Shown: positions 1-12,429, numbered from the stretch's first letter. The stretch: DNA of 64,000 bases from Holothuria scabra (GCA_037179385.1 CM074187.1:558001-622000); one strand, 5' to 3'. The notes: generated from the letters alone by a model not told the origin. Translations and numbers: made by a program.

Positions 1-90
1 CCTTGAAAAGTCAAAATATTTCTGAACACCCCTCCTCTTAGACCATATTGCATGCAACCCCCCCTAAGAAAAATCCTGGGTACGCCACTG
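1..90. mobile_element. terminal fragment of a hAT-like element
   Basis: The segment ends in GTACGCCACTG preceded by a C-rich stretch. On the other strand this reads CAGTGGCGTAC followed by a G-rich run, the same type of terminus as the elements at 28689 and 49832. The other end lies outside the window, so no target duplication can be tested. The assignment to hAT is by resemblance of the tip only. Confidence 0.4.
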
Positions 91-245
91 GGTTAGTACA
101 TACAAATAAACCAGTATTGTTGACCAAAATAATATACTAAGAGCTTTTTATTTCCAATTGCTCTGTGTTATACTTTAAGATTAAAAATGCAGGTAATATT
201 GCAAAATGACATGGTAATGTTGTTATACTTGTAAATTTGCATTTT

Positions 246-336
246 CTATATCAAATACATACACATTGACCGGGAAAAATTTGGGGGAAATTTCATACCT
301 TTGCCCCCCCTGGAAAAAATCCTAGGTACACCACTG
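246..336. mobile_element. second hAT-like terminal fragment
   Basis: A run of Cs (304-310) is followed by AAAATCCTAGGTACACCACTG ending at 336, a diverged copy of the terminus seen at 1-90. I see no matching left end between 91 and 246, so it is either a solo remnant or the end of a larger element that contains the first fragment. Confidence 0.35.
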
Positions 337-3300
337 TTGGGTGGGTTGGTTAGCACAGTGTGCATTGGCGTTACAACCAGTCGAATAGGAAAGTGGAGAA
401 TGTGAGAAGATGGTTTGTCTGCAAAGTTGCATTGGGAAATGGGAGAGGTCACAGGGGTGACATGTAGAGAAGGAATAGTGACGGAGGAGAATCCTTACAG
501 CTGGGAGGGAACATCTCGAGAGACTTGGGGCAAGTCTAGCACACATGTGTGTATGTACAGTAAGGTGTAGCCTATGTTAACACTTGAGCTATTGTGCACA
601 GAATGCAGTCCAATTGGAATATGCCTTTCATTGTGATGACAATGTAAGTGTGTTTTAACAACTCCTTTCACGCACAGCTGTTGTGACATTTGTCTGGAAA
701 CACTGAATGAGTCTAAGGCCAGGCATGACACTGGTATCCTAAAAAAGAGTACCTCTTTTCAATCATGTGAGGGAATTTAGGTTACAGAATTGTTACTTCC
801 AAGCAAAATGACTTCTTATTTTACCCTTACATATTTGATGGTAATGTTTGAAGTTAAGAACATTAAAGACATGAAATTGAAAGAACACCTGAGAAGATTA
901 ATGTCATGTTTAGCTGCTGCTTCAAAATAAATTTTGTGTATTGTACATGTGAATCCCCTTGAAAAAATTACAACTAGATCAGCAACATAGGCCTATCCTG
1001 TATGAGGCAAATACAATATACTGTAATGTATGGCAAAATGCAATCACCTTAATTTGACTAAGCGTTGTAGCTTGTAAGACTATCCTGTGCCATGCAGGGC
1101 ATGTTAAAACAATTTTCCAGTATGGGAGTAAAATTGCCCACAATTTCTTCTATTTTGTATTGTACAGAAAAGTCAGTTGCCAAATTTTCCCTCAGGAACT
1201 CCCAGTTTCACATCTTGAGAATTATGTCACAATAGTTTAGTTTAAGATTCAATAATGAAATTTACTAGCAGTAACAGAATGCAATCAATATCTAAGTTTT
1301 GAAATATCATGAAAGATACTTGGTCTTCAGTGGGCCAATTCAGTAAATAACTACAAAAGGGCTGAGAGGGCCACTACTGAGTAAGACAGTGCACAGATAG
1401 AGGGGCCAACACCACCAGCAACACACAAAGCCCCAAAGTGCTGGATTTATCTAGAGAGGAAAGACTCACAAAACTGCAAAATCCAGAAACTGCTAAAACA
1501 TTGAATGCAATCAAAAGCAAATGAAAGGATCCCATAAGGCTGAATGGGACTCAAGGGATCATGTGTTAAGGACCCAGTTGGGGGTACTGTAGCAGTACTG
1601 TAAAAGGATTGAAAAAGATGGTTTGAACAATTACTAGGCCTATTTTTAGGGAGACTTTATCCAAAGGAGAACACTCTTAAAGGAAGTGTGACATGTCAGC
1701 AAAGTTACCTGACTTCACTTGGCAGTAATTGTGGAGTGAAGTTTTCTAAGGAAAAATCTGTTGGAATTATTTCAATATCTTTTACGGTTCTCAAGCTATA
1801 CCTCTTCACAGTTGGAATGTTTCTGAAGAAAGTTGTTGCTCATGCAAAAATAATGGTGTGGAATGTTGCATTGTGTTGACATTTCTTTTGTTAACCCTAT
1901 ATAAATTATCTCCTAGTTACACTTCAGTTAGTTTGTGGTTTGGTAATTGATACTTAAGATTTCCAAGTGTAAGAGGATCCCCCACATAGCCTACTGGATG
2001 TGATGTTTGGTGTCCAGCATGCAGGGATCCTAGGGTTCTTGTCAAACCTGCTAGATGACAAGTTTATTTAGTGGGCTCCCATGGTCGTTGAGTATGAAGA
2101 CCCAAGACCATGCTAGACAAGGAGAAATTACACTGCTGAGTTTCAAGAAAATTGATAACACTGGCAACTAGAGTATAAACGAAAATATATTTACAGAAAC
2201 TGATGTACGATATGAACTCACATGACAACCTGGATAAGCATAGAGCAATATATGCCTCAAAACATTGTGCTATCAAATGTAAGATCTACAAAACAAGTGA
2301 CTGATGTCAAATGGCCAAATGACTCTTAATTTAAGAGAAATAATTAGTACAACATAGGCCTAGTGTGCGCACAAAAAAAAGAAATATCTTATCTGTACGT
2401 TGGCGACATCTGACATCTAGTGGTTCCTTGGGTAGGGGTACGGGCCACAGCATCTGCTAAGCATCGGACGTCTGATGTCACTCAGTCTGGTATCCAGCAT
2501 ACAAAAATTACAAAATGAAATCACACTCCTTCACAGTGTGATTTCTGGTATTGTCCAGGAAAAGTCTCACATAAGGAACACAGGATCAAAATATATTGGT
2601 AACTCTGGTGCAAAAGAGGTTCACTGGATACAGTCTCTCGTACTGGATATTATTTCTACGTTCAATCTCAAGTCAGAGGTTAACTAACATGAATGAATTT
2701 TGTAATGAAGTATCATGCACCAATGGGATATCCTCAGTGTCCATATTAAGATAAAAGAAATATTCCAGTTCTTTTCCAGTTCAGTACAACAAGGCAATAA
2801 TATGAATAATGGAGTTGCACAAAAAATAATTCTATAGCTTCTGTCTGTCTTAAATGGTGCCAGACAAGACCCAGGTATATGCAAAGGTTGACAATAAGAT
2901 TTAAAACATACAGATCATTCCTTAAGGTGGTTCCATTTCAAGAGAAAATAGTCAAATCTCTTTTAAGAGGCTCTAGGTACAGTAGCTCACATACTAACTT
3001 TTGACAAAGATGTCTTTCCAGTCTAAATGGAAAGATGAATTATATTTACAGAGTTACACCATGGATGCGAGGTACAAAGTCACTAAACTGTATCACCGAT
3101 AAAAACTTTAAATATTTCCTCCTTTGAAGCCATAGCAAAGTTTCCACAGTACCGGTCAATAAAGTATAAAATTATTGGAGAATTGAAAGAGCTCCCATTT
3201 TGCTTGCAACCTCTCAGTATCAAAGCTCAAGTCTCTCTCTCCTTCTCCTAAAACCATGAGGGAAACTCTCAATCCCTGGTCAAGTCATGTGACTCTTAAA

Positions 3301-5637
3301 ATTGCAACCATTGGCTATTCCTAGCCCTAGCTACCAAGGATGGCACCCTGAACCAATCGAAACAGTTAAAAAGCCCGCCCAATTGGACCTCATTTACATG
3401 TCATAAAAATTGTCTACCCTCCAGGACCCATGTGGAGAACATGAGCTCCAACAGGACAGAGGCAGGATACACATCATAAAAACAAGGTTACACAAAAACA
3501 AAAGAAAACTAAAAGAAGTTACTATGTGGTGACACATAAGAGGAACAGATGCAGTATGTACAGGACAAGAGTAGCTATCATACTCTAGCTCCCTGACACA
3601 AACAAGGTAATAAAAATGCAAGTGACCAAGGAAGGTGACCAGGCTGTGGTCCTTACACAAGGACACAATTTAAACATCCAAATTAAAACCTTCAGGACAA
3701 ATTAATGTCACAACTGTCCTTGAAATGAAGATTGTAAAAACAATGGAAAACATTAGCCATACATGGTATGTCCCTCCCATGACATCACAAGATGTGCATA
3801 TTGAGCTCATATTTATTAATGATTAAGTGCAAATCAGAAATTGCCCTGTAAAAATGGTCGACTTTTGATGGATTTTGATGGAAATTGTGGCTATTTTCAT
3901 AGTTTTTAATGCTTTTTACATCCAATACCCAAATAACCCAATTTTGTTATTTCATGTCACATTACCTTAACAAAACACTGGTATTTGAAAGAGAAAATCA
4001 TTGTAGGATTCAGCTGCTGTCTGAAACAAGTTTGGTAACTGTTTTCAGGATTACTGTAACTTGTATTGCACTTTAGCACCATAAATTCAAAGAAATATTG
4101 TTTGGATACGCAGTGTCGATGGAACAAGATCATGTAGTCACATAGTAATTGAAAGCTGCTGAAAGAGTCATGGACTAGAATCACATGAGAAAATTTAGGT
4201 TTAGTAAAAGTGTTGATATGTGTATCTTCCTGAGAGAAGGTATATATAGTTTCAGCAACCAAATAGTGCCATTCACTTTTGAAGTGGGCCTAAGAAGGCT
4301 TTGAGCTGGCCAAGAGATCATATTTCAGAGCAGGTTCTACAAAGCTAAACACTGCAATCTACAGATGATAAAGATTACGAACAGCGAGATAGCAAAGTGG
4401 ATGGGGGGGGAGGGACTGGAGATGGTCCCTCACTGAATCACTGATCAAATTTTGTTCTACTAACACTCCTATACAGGCATGTTCAATAATTAACACAAAA
4501 TTTACTTCAGAGGGTAGCTTTTTTAACTTGATTGCATGAAGGAACAACTGGTTCTTCAAAGATTTTCAATTCTCCAGAGTAAGATATCAATTCCAAACAC
4601 ACAGCACAATACATAAAATATTTTTAGCACAAATACTTCTTCAAATTGTAGTATGCTCAAGATAGCACATACAGTATTACAAAGACAGATAAACAGTTTT
4701 TCAAAAGTTTCAAAGCTGAGGGGTATGACACCCTTCTCTTCAAATAAGTTCCCCTGTCAGCAAACACATAACATAAACACATAAACTAATTGACTCACAT
4801 TCCCTACCAAAGGTGGTATATTTGGCACCATATGGGTGAAAAAGGATACAAAGATTATGAAAAAAGTTCATGAGGGACCCTCTCATTGGACACCCACCTT
4901 GGCCAGGGGTCATACACAATACTAGTCCCTTCCCTTCTCCCCCCCCCCCTCCTTCTTCAAAGAAATCCTTGATATGCTGTTGGTGTCAATGATGTACGGT
5001 TAACCCGATCTGTGGCCAAGGAGGATAATCAAGCACTGGTACAGTATAAGAAATTCCCCATGATGTGTGATGAACACCAAGCCTTGAATTTTGAGGCCTG
5101 CCAATGCCATTGCACACCTAATCCATCACCTGAATTTTCTTTCTGAAATTTTGTGCATACTTAAATGAAGAATGTTTCTAAACCAGTCAGCTAGGGGCCT
5201 CAGCAAACCAATTGGGTATTAATTTAGGTTTTGTGCTTGGAAGTGACATCATCTGTATTCTGTAACAACTCTCACTTTAAATGAAGATCATGATGCTCAA
5301 ACTAGTAAAATTTCAGACAAAAATTGGGACAAAACCATTAGTGATAAACTGCAATGCACAGTTATATAAGTGGGATTTAACAACACCCTACTGTAACATG
5401 ACTGTGCTACAGTTTCAGCTAGATATTAATATTCTGCTCAAATGGTTTCTAATACTGCTTGAGTTCAAGTTTGGTTTCAAAGTGGTTCAAAACACACTGC
5501 AAGACTGTGGAAGAATGTTATACTGTAGTAAGAAGTGAACAAGTGTAAGATAGGCAATTAGCTTTGATACTCCTTGGGCAGAATATTTATGATTCCTTTT
5601 TACAAAGCCTAAGGAAACATTAGCAGATGAGGATATG
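337..5637. other. non-coding stretch, no gene recognised
   Basis: Only short, unconserved open frames occur on either strand. None shows a recognisable domain, signal peptide or convincing exon with splice sites. The stretch is AT-rich with occasional homopolymer runs (for example C-runs near 4941-4951). Exons of an unfamiliar gene could hide here, but I cannot support any. Confidence 0.5.
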
Positions 5638-5645
5638 GTTGATAC

Positions 5646-6956
5646 TAGTGTTTGCACGGGTAACCCGGGTACCCGCCCGCAATCGTACTACCTGGGTCTA
5701 AATCTACTACCCGAATCTTAAAAAATAAAATGCATGCAAAAAGGATCACCCCATTTACGCCATTGCCCACGGTATTGGACTAGAATATTTTGCCAGTTTG
5801 GTAAACATTCTCCGAGACTGAGAATGAAGAGAGCCCGTAGAAATTATGTGTAAGTTTGAAAGTTGTCTGTACTTCGTTTCTGAAGTTGAAATTTTTATCA
5901 GCGTGCGGCCCGATCGCGCTATCGTCACGTAGTGGGTTGCTTCTCACACATCACATGTGTATCGCTTATAAACTTACACGCAAGCAAGTATCTGACGGCC
6001 GATTCAAAATCACATCGTACTGTTTCACACAGACATAGCAAGACATACCTGTACTGTATCACCCCCGCCCAGCTTGCAAAGACACTAGTGCCCATAACGT
6101 TCGGCATTCTAGGTAAACTGAGTCTTGCATGTATATACGATCTTATTTTTAATACGGTATGCCACCTTGAGTATAATCCTCGAATATTTCTTAACGGTTA
6201 AAGGTGTCAGTTTTACGGAAATCAACACTTTGCCGCTATCTGCAAAGCAAAACGACATAAATGTAATAACACTGTTAACAATTTTTTTTTTAAAACAGGC
6301 CAGTACATATTACATTATTTTGCCCCAAAATGGCTCTCGAGTAGACTACAAAGTTTATGTGTGAAAGCTATGTTACCGTGCCTGAATGTCAACACGAGGC
6401 TAGCTACGTAAGAACGTACATACCCCATTAGTGATAATTCCAACCACATTGCAAAGTAGTGTGAGGGAAGTTCACAAACATGACGTCGTTTGTTTACAAT
6501 CAGTAATTTTTGACGTGCAAGAGAATACCATAATACAAGGCTCTGATTAGTTGATATTTTTTAATCAGTGTTTTAAAAGGAGAAGCTTCGAGCTCTTAGT
6601 ATGCTGGCTTTTCGAGTAGGCGTTCCAAAATTCAATATCAAATTGATACAGGCCTTGGGGAGTATAATTTTCTTATTTGACTGTTTTCTGTTACGTTTTT
6701 TTTTTTTACTTGTCATTTTGATCTAAAACAAAACGAGACGATTAAACCTGCTAACAAATCAAATGTTTTTGAACTTGGGAATGTGATCGCTATACCTATC
6801 CAATACAGATGTTAATGTTACCATGCATGTCTTATGGGGTATGCTTTACAAAATGCTCGTATCTTTTAGTCACCGTAACACCGGGTAACCCGGGTACCCG
6901 ACGGGTATGGTGATCAGGTACCCGGGTCCTAATTTTTAGTACCCGTGCAAACACTA
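5646..6956. mobile_element. non-autonomous hAT-like element, copy A1
   Basis: The left tip TAGTGTTTGCACGGGTA is matched by the perfect inverted tip TACCCGTGCAAACACTA at the right, each followed inward by an ACCCGGGTACCCG block. The element is flanked by an exact 8-bp duplication GTTGATAC (5638-5645 and 6957-6964), the duplication length of the hAT superfamily. The 1311-bp interior has only short overlapping open frames and no transposase, so it needs a transposase in trans. A second copy, A2, lies at 38151-43910 and is split by another insertion. Confidence 0.88.
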
Positions 6957-7274
6957 GTTGATACACTTGTCTCAGATAAGGTTGTTTTAAATTTCAACTT
7001 CAAGATAAAAAAAGCAGTCCACAATCCAGTATTTCATCAACTTGAGATTGCATGATTGTAAAGTTTAGGATTTTTTTAGAGGGTAATTTTCATAGCAAGG
7101 CATTTCATAGTGTTATAAAGCATCTGTCAACCCTGCCATTTAAAAAGGGTGTGTAAGCTTTAATCCTTTTGGAATTGAACATGGCCAGTGGCACTCCTAA
7201 TTTGTCAGATAGATTGAAAATCATCCGTGAAAAGTCTGACTTTAGAAGAGATGTTCGTTCATATGTACACACGA

Positions 7275-7365
7275 GAAATAAGAAGGGACATAAAACCAAG
7301 CCTTGAGGAACACCAGAGATTACATCAATCCATTCAGAACAGTCACCAGCCACAACAACCTTTTA
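7275..7365 (-). pseudogene. LINE reverse transcriptase fragment
   Basis: On the - strand about 30 codons read as a jockey/CR1-type reverse transcriptase fragment including the motif SGVPQG, close to the matching stretch of the ORF at 12430-13827. Open frame continues further, but the residues no longer resemble reverse transcriptase. It is a short relic not joined to the LINE at 7842-9872. Confidence 0.6.
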
Positions 7366-7411
7366 CTCCTGGAAACTGATTTGTTTTTCATTTTTTGTTT
7401 GCTTTTGTTTT

Positions 7412-7725
7412 TTAAAGACAGTCATTCGTCACCCCAAACTACAGTTTCAGTATACATATATCAAAACTCTCAATTGGTGCAGCTCTTTGATTGGCATCAC
7501 ATTCAAACAATGCATCATAGCTAAATTACACAGCATGGGCACTGAGAGTATCTTGATTACACATTATGGACTTGTATGGCCACTGGGACAAGCCATGAAG
7601 TAATAAACTAGGATTGTGTCTGGACAAAGATGAGTTTTAGATAAATGTGGATTATGTGGGAGGGGCTAGAAGTAGGTAGGTTGGGAGAATTGGAACTGTT
7701 TGGGATGATGAAAATGTGCCTTTAA
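7412..7725. mobile_element. MITE, copy 1 of a TTAAAG-ended family
   Basis: The segment is related along its length to 62528-62820: both share blocks such as CTCAATTGG.GCAGCTCTTTGATTG, the GATTGTGTCTGGA block and GTGGGAGGGGCT in the same order. Ends read TTAAAG on the left and CTTTAA on the right. At about 314 bp with no coding capacity it fits a MITE. The possible duplication is TTAA or TA; the superfamily is not settled. Confidence 0.6.
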
Positions 7726-7841
7726 GAATCTTACTTGTAGGAACTTGGCAATGCCCCATAAAGGGGTACTAAACAGCAAGCTAGCAATGTCATTTTTGTG
7801 AGACAAACTTAAAATTAAAGTCTATGATTCAGGGATAGCAT

Positions 7842-9872
7842 ATAACATAACATAACAGGTTAAAGGGCAAAGGAGGGCTGTAAAGGCCCCATAAGATGCC
7901 CTGTAATCCAAAAACCCCCCAAAACAAAGCAAACCACCAACACCTAAAGAGCCCAGAAAGATTAGATTCTACCACAGTCATGGAAAAACTTGTCAATATT
8001 AACCTTAAAACGGTGCACTGATGTGGAGTTAACAACCCACTCAGGCAGGCTATTCCACTCACTAACAACCCTATGAGAGAAACTGAACTTCCTAATGTCA
8101 AGTCTAGCAAAAGACTTTTCAAGCTTTTTGCAATGGCCTCTAACCCGAGGATTACTCTGGACCTTTAAATAACTGCAAGCTAACAAAGGATTCCCTTCAG
8201 ATACAAATTTGTATACCTGGAGCATGTCCCCCCTAATCCTTCTCAGCTCTAAAGTGGTAAGCCCAAGCAGCTTAAGCCTTTGGGAATAAGGTAGATTTTT
8301 AACCTCAGGTATGAGTCGGGTAGCTCTCTTCTGAACTTGCTCTAAAAGCAATTTGTCCTTTTCAAAGAAGGGACTCCAGGCCTGTGCAGCATAGTCAAGA
8401 TCAAGATGGGGTCGAACCAGCTGCTTATACAAATTTAGCACAATTTCTTTACTAAAACTCTTAAAATTCCTCCTGATCAACCCAAGCACCCTATTTGCCC
8501 TTGCAGCAGTAGCTGCACACTGCCTAGATGACTTTAAATCTCCTGTAATAACTACACCAAGGTCTTTCTCAGAAGTCACTTTGTTCAAATTAGTACCATT
8601 CATAGTATAATCATGGTGGGGATTCTTAGAACCAAAGTGGAGGACTTTGCACTTATCAGCATTAAAAGACATTTGCCAAGTCTGAGACCATGAAAATAAC
8701 CTATCCAGACCTTTCTGAAGCAATAAAGAATCATCCTTTCCTCCAACCTTCCTATAGAGCTTTGTATCATCAGCAAACTTACTTATACTGGAAGTGATAG
8801 AGCTATCAATATCATTTATGAAAATTAAGAAAAGAAGTGGGCCAAGAACAGAACCTTGTGGTACACCACTTGAGACTTCTTTCCAGGAAGAAAAATTTCC
8901 ATTGACAACAACTCTCTGAGACCTACCATTGAGCCACGAATTGATCCACTGAGCGCACTTGGCTATGATGCCTAACCTATGCAATTTTACCATGAGTCTA
9001 CCTAGAGGTACTTTATCAAAAGCTTTTTGGAAGTCAAGATAAATGACGTCCACACTGGAACCTGAATCGAGAGACAAAGAAACATCCTCAAGAAAGCTTA
9101 GCAAATTTGTAACACAAGATCTACTGGGTAGGAAACCATGCTGAGTTAGATTGAGTAACCCATTATCTAAGAGATGCTTTAGCAAACAGTCCTTGATTAA
9201 GGATTCCATAATTTTGCACACAACACTAGTTAAACTGACTGGCCTGTAATTACAAGGTGAACTCCGATCCCCCTTTTTAAAAATTGGAGTGACATTAGCA
9301 ACCCGCCAGTCAGTAGGAACAAAATTTGAGTCAAGACATTTCTGAAAAATAATTGATAGTGGAACTGATAAAACCTCAGAACATTCATGAAGGATGGCGG
9401 GATGGATCCCATCTGGCCCAGGAGCCTTACTTGTCTTCAAACTCTTTAATTTTTTCAGAACCAGCTCCTCAGAGAACACAATGTCACTCACTGAAGAAGG
9501 GATATCAGAACCCCTACAAATCCCCATGACAGATGACTCCTTGGTAAAAACAGATACAAAATAATCATTTAACAAATTAGCCATATCCTGATGATCACTA
9601 ACTAATGAACCATTCACATCATGAAGTGGCCCAACCCCCTCCTTAACATGCTGCTTAGACCTAACGTAGGCATGGAAAGATTTTGGGTTAATCTTAACCT
9701 CACTGGCCAACTTTTTTTCAAACCTAGCTTTAGTGTCCTTAACCAAATTTTTAACTAAGACCTCTTGACTCTTGTAGGCACTTAAGTCATCAGAATCCTT
9801 GCTGGCCTTATAACGTCGCCAACACTTACGTTTCTTCCTAGTTGCCCTGAGTACCTCCCTAGAAATCCATAT
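7842..9872 (-). mobile_element. CR1-like LINE, 5'-truncated
   Basis: A non-LTR retrotransposon copy on the - strand. It has an open reverse-transcriptase frame, a short 3' UTR, and a 3' tail of TGTTA-type pentamers (7842-7858 in + sense ATAACATAACATAACAG). The 5' end stops abruptly near 9872, inside the linker upstream of the reverse transcriptase, and the endonuclease domain is missing, as is typical of incomplete target-primed reverse transcription. The 3' UTR and tail match the related copy at 43911-44920. Confidence 0.85.
7962..9746 (-). CDS. LINE reverse transcriptase (partial ORF2)
   Basis: This 594-residue frame encodes the reverse transcriptase of a jockey/CR1-type LINE, which copies the element RNA at a nicked target. 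Visible motifs are APGPDGI (108-114), YRPVSLTS (167-174), DFQKAFD (238-244, first catalytic Asp), SGVPQGSVLGP (293-303) and FADD (324-327, the catalytic pair), followed by the thumb and a C-terminal region ending in a CGRI tail. The frame is open upstream of the chosen Met to about 9866 with plausible LINE residues, so the Met at 9746 is only the first in-frame ATG of a truncated copy, not a true start. There is no endonuclease domain. No stop or frameshift breaks the rest, so the insertion is fairly young. Confidence 0.88.
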   Translation of the reverse strand: MVKDTKARFEKKLASEVKINPKSFHAYVRSKQHVKEGVGPLHDVNGSLVSDHQDMANLLNDYFVSVFTKESSVMGICRGSDIPSSVSDIVFSEELVLKKLKSLKTSKAPGPDGIHPAILHECSEVLSVPLSIIFQKCLDSNFVPTDWRVANVTPIFKKGDRSSPCNYRPVSLTSVVCKIMESLIKDCLLKHLLDNGLLNLTQHGFLPSRSCVTNLLSFLEDVSLSLDSGSSVDVIYLDFQKAFDKVPLGRLMVKLHRLGIIAKCAQWINSWLNGRSQRVVVNGNFSSWKEVSSGVPQGSVLGPLLFLIFINDIDSSITSSISKFADDTKLYRKVGGKDDSLLLQKGLDRLFSWSQTWQMSFNADKCKVLHFGSKNPHHDYTMNGTNLNKVTSEKDLGVVITGDLKSSRQCAATAARANRVLGLIRRNFKSFSKEIVLNLYKQLVRPHLDLDYAAQAWSPFFEKDKLLLEQVQKRATRLIPEVKNLPYSQRLKLLGLTTLELRRIRGDMLQVYKFVSEGNPLLACSYLKVQSNPRVRGHCKKLEKSFARLDIRKFSFSHRVVSEWNSLPEWVVNSTSVHRFKVNIDKFFHDCGRI

Positions 9873-9904
9873 AAACTACAACCCACAAAACAAGACAAAA
9901 ATTT

Positions 9905-9990
9905 TAATTTCAAAGCTGAGACTTGAGCACACAACCTCATAACTGGAAGATGTGGAGCATTATCACTGACACTGTACCACTCACTTGCTC
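9905..9990 (-). repeat. possible tRNA-derived SINE head
   Basis: On the - strand the stretch resembles the tRNA-like head of a SINE: a TGGTACAGTG-like A box and, about 35 bases on, a GTGCTCAAGTC B-box-like motif. No clear body or tail was found. Weak call based on box spacing only. Confidence 0.28.
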
Positions 9991-10312
9991 ATTGAGAAAT
10001 TTAGCAAATGCCATAGTTCTTATGCTTACAAATCAAGTGATTATGACAGAAGGTATCAAAAGGCTTGAAAAATCCCTGGTACTAATTTAGAATCCGTGCC
10101 CGGAAGTAGACATAATTTTACTCACTTCACAACTTCCAAAAGAGGGCGCTGAAACTTTTAAGTTTTTTTTTTTTTTTTTCTTTTTTAAGTAAAAAACCCT
10201 TTTCTTTTTTTCCTCACTCGAGGAACAGCGCTATGAGTGTGTGCTGTGGAAAGAAGTGAATGGTTAGTGCTGTGGAAGAAAGAAAAGCATTGTCAGTACC
10301 GGGACAAGACCC

Positions 10313-10384
10313 TCGACCCTAGCGGTATAGCGATTCTAGCATGAAGACCAGCGCGCTTGCCTACTGCGCTACGAGTGCTGTTGC
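10313..10384 (-). other. tRNA-Met-like sequence inside the MITE
   Basis: On the - strand a TAGCGCAGTAGG motif fits the Pol III A box and resembles the D-arm of eukaryotic elongator tRNA-Met. A CAT triplet sits about where the anticodon would be. A B-box-like GGGTCGAGGGTC follows. I cannot fold a complete acceptor stem, so this is at best a tRNA relic or SINE-type head, not a functional tRNA. Confidence 0.35.
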
Positions 10385-10547
10385 CGGTGGATGGGTTAAA
10401 AATAATATAAGTACTGTCTAATAATACTATCTATTACATATAGCTGTAGGTATACGTATATACGTATACCTAAAGCCAACTGTATGTACTTGAGAGTGTA
10501 CATATATGTACAGTATGAGATACATATACGTAAAGGTTTATATACCC

Positions 10548-10651
10548 CTATATAAACCCTTATACTATGCCTACGTAACCCTAACCTTATTACTATGCGT
10601 ACGTAACCCTAACCCTATTACTATGCATACGTAGCCCCTAACCCTACAGCT
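10548..10651. repeat. short tandem block with telomere-like CCCTAA motifs
   Basis: About three units of roughly 28-30 bp, each built of an ACTATGC.TACGTA block followed by ACCCTAACC. The CCCTAA phase matches the metazoan telomere repeat, but only one or two hexamers occur per unit. Confidence 0.6.
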
Positions 10652-10697
10652 ATGACACAGTTCCGCGCACGGATTCTAAATTAGAGCCAAATCCCTG

Positions 10698-11744
10698 ATT
10701 ATCATGTCAGTCTGGAGCTAGCATATATGCCTAACTGCCAAAATACACACAGGCCTAGCCTCATACTCAGGCCTACATACATGTGAGATATCATACTGCC
10801 TAGTTCAATAGTTGGAGACAATCACACCCTGCTAGCTAGGAAAAGATAATATTGACAGGACAACACCAAATTAGTAAATTTGTGTAACATGTATGGCTAT
10901 AGCTTGAACACTTATTTCGGTTATAGTACCTATAAACTAGTGAACATTTCAATTTACATTAGCAGGCCGAGTCTTCACTAGTAATGGTAAGCTATGTAAA
11001 CACAGTCGCAGAATTGCTTCCTACACACAGTGCATTACTGAGTTCTGCATTACTTTGTACAACCAACGACCGTAACGTTAGGCCTACACGGTCATAAGTA
11101 GGGGCAAAGTATCCTTCGTTATTTTGAATGAGTATATACCGTGCAGCTTACGTTAAGCAGTATGTTTACCGATTGAAACGGGACTAACAATTAGGCCAAG
11201 CACTACCTGAATACGTTCAACTGATCACGGAAACTAACTTCATGTCCTCAAAGTAGGGGATATGGCAGGATGGTGTAGGCTAGCTACTTCTGTCTCATAT
11301 AAGCACGATATTATCCTACTCTATGTTTTGTCTTCAGTCGATCTGGTGTATGTGTGCTGTGCCACTGTACGAGTCTAATAAATCCCGGCCCTGTGTACAA
11401 GATGAGAACCGGACCCAGCTCAGCAGATCTATCAAGCACGTTAGTTACGTGTTTCCGGAAATCGAAAAACAACTGATATAGTACGGATACCCATAAACGC
11501 CTCAAAATCTGTCACCAATTCCACTGGCACTTTTCTCGACGACGATTTGCAAGAGGCTATGAAATGACACTGAAACAATTTATTTTTATTCACCAACTTA
11601 CTGCGAATGCAAATTTAATTAAAAAAATATAAATCACTGTTCACTGGGACAGGCATTTGAAAAATTTCGGGCATCCATTTGAGTTTAAAAATGGCAAAAT
11701 GGCACAGAAAACTCTGAAACGTACCGGTACCCGACGCTATTAAT
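10698..11744. other. no gene recognised
   Basis: AT-rich unique-looking DNA with no ORF of note, no splice-bounded coding stretch and no repeat ends that I can pair. Confidence 0.4.
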
Positions 11745-12262
11745 TTTAATTTAACGTTTTGAGGGTGAGGAAGCCATTTGGCTCATAGAGGACCCTTCGC
11801 CAGAGTAAGCGTGGATGAACACCTGTGAACTTCGCCTTCTCTTTTCGACTAGTGCTCAGAGGTAAAGAGGTAGGCGTGTACTAATCGCTCCCAATCGTGC
11901 TCCCTACTAATCGCTCCCAATCCTGCTCCCAGGCCGCCATTTAAGGTCCCCATCCGACGGGCGTGGACGTATCCCCAGTCTTTAGCCACTTTCCCAAAGG
12001 CTGGGTGGGGGGTGGAGGTTACTTGCTCTGCACCTCTGCTCAACAGCTGAGCTGAGGCAAGCCGACAACGTCCTGAAACGGACAACCAAATACCCAATTT
12101 TGTAATTCCCCAATTTTTCCACCCCCTCAGCATCATCACTGTGAACAGCTATGCTGATAAAGCTAATTTTTAGACCCCGGGAAATCTCCAAGTGGTTCCA
12201 CCGAGATTTGATCAGGGGACCTTCAGCATGCAGGGCAGTACGCTCAAACTACCGCGCTCAAC
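11745..12262 (-). repeat. tRNA-derived SINE candidate
   Basis: On the - strand the segment starts with a tRNA-like head near 12262: a GAGCGCGGTAG A-box-like motif, a CCCTGCATGCTGAAGG anticodon-arm-like stretch, and a B-box-like TGATCAAATCTC. A body of about 420 bp follows. It ends at a CCTCACCCTCAAAACG stretch and an AT-rich tail near 11745. Short open frames on this strand are not coding. Length (about 515 bp) is at the long end for SINEs; no flanking duplication was identified. Confidence 0.45.
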
Positions 12263-12429
12263 CCCACCCTCAAAAAAATGTACCCGAAAAAGGGAAAACA
12301 GTAAAGTCACGGTAACTTGAATTTTCACCATGTAAAACACAACAAGAGTACATAAAACAGGCGCTACATATTCGCGCAGCTCAAAAAGGCTATTATTCGT
12401 GATCTTGACTTAATACCTCCACCAACACA

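Larger units (their letters stand above)
10079..10688. mobile_element. MULE-like MITE with 9-bp duplication
   Basis: The ends are inverted copies around CTAATTTAGAATCCGTGC (left from 10082, right ending near 10685), differing at a few positions. An exact 9-bp direct repeat AAATCCCTG flanks the element (10070-10078 and 10689-10697); 9-10-bp duplications are typical of Mutator-like elements. The 610-bp interior is non-coding. It has a T-run, a tRNA-like stretch on the - strand (about 10313-10384) and a short tandem block with CCCTAACCCTA (10548-10651). Confidence 0.75.

Noticed and set aside
5856..6364. Overlapping + strand frames of 60-89 codons in A1
   Set aside because: They are short, overlap in different frames and are not kept in copy A2. 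The element is non-coding.
10548..10651. CCCTAA motifs considered as an interstitial telomere
   Set aside because: Only one or two hexamers per 28-30-bp unit and all within a MITE. Not a telomere tract.
11849..12191. - strand frames of 69 and 96 codons
   Set aside because: They overlap the SINE candidate and have no family resemblance.
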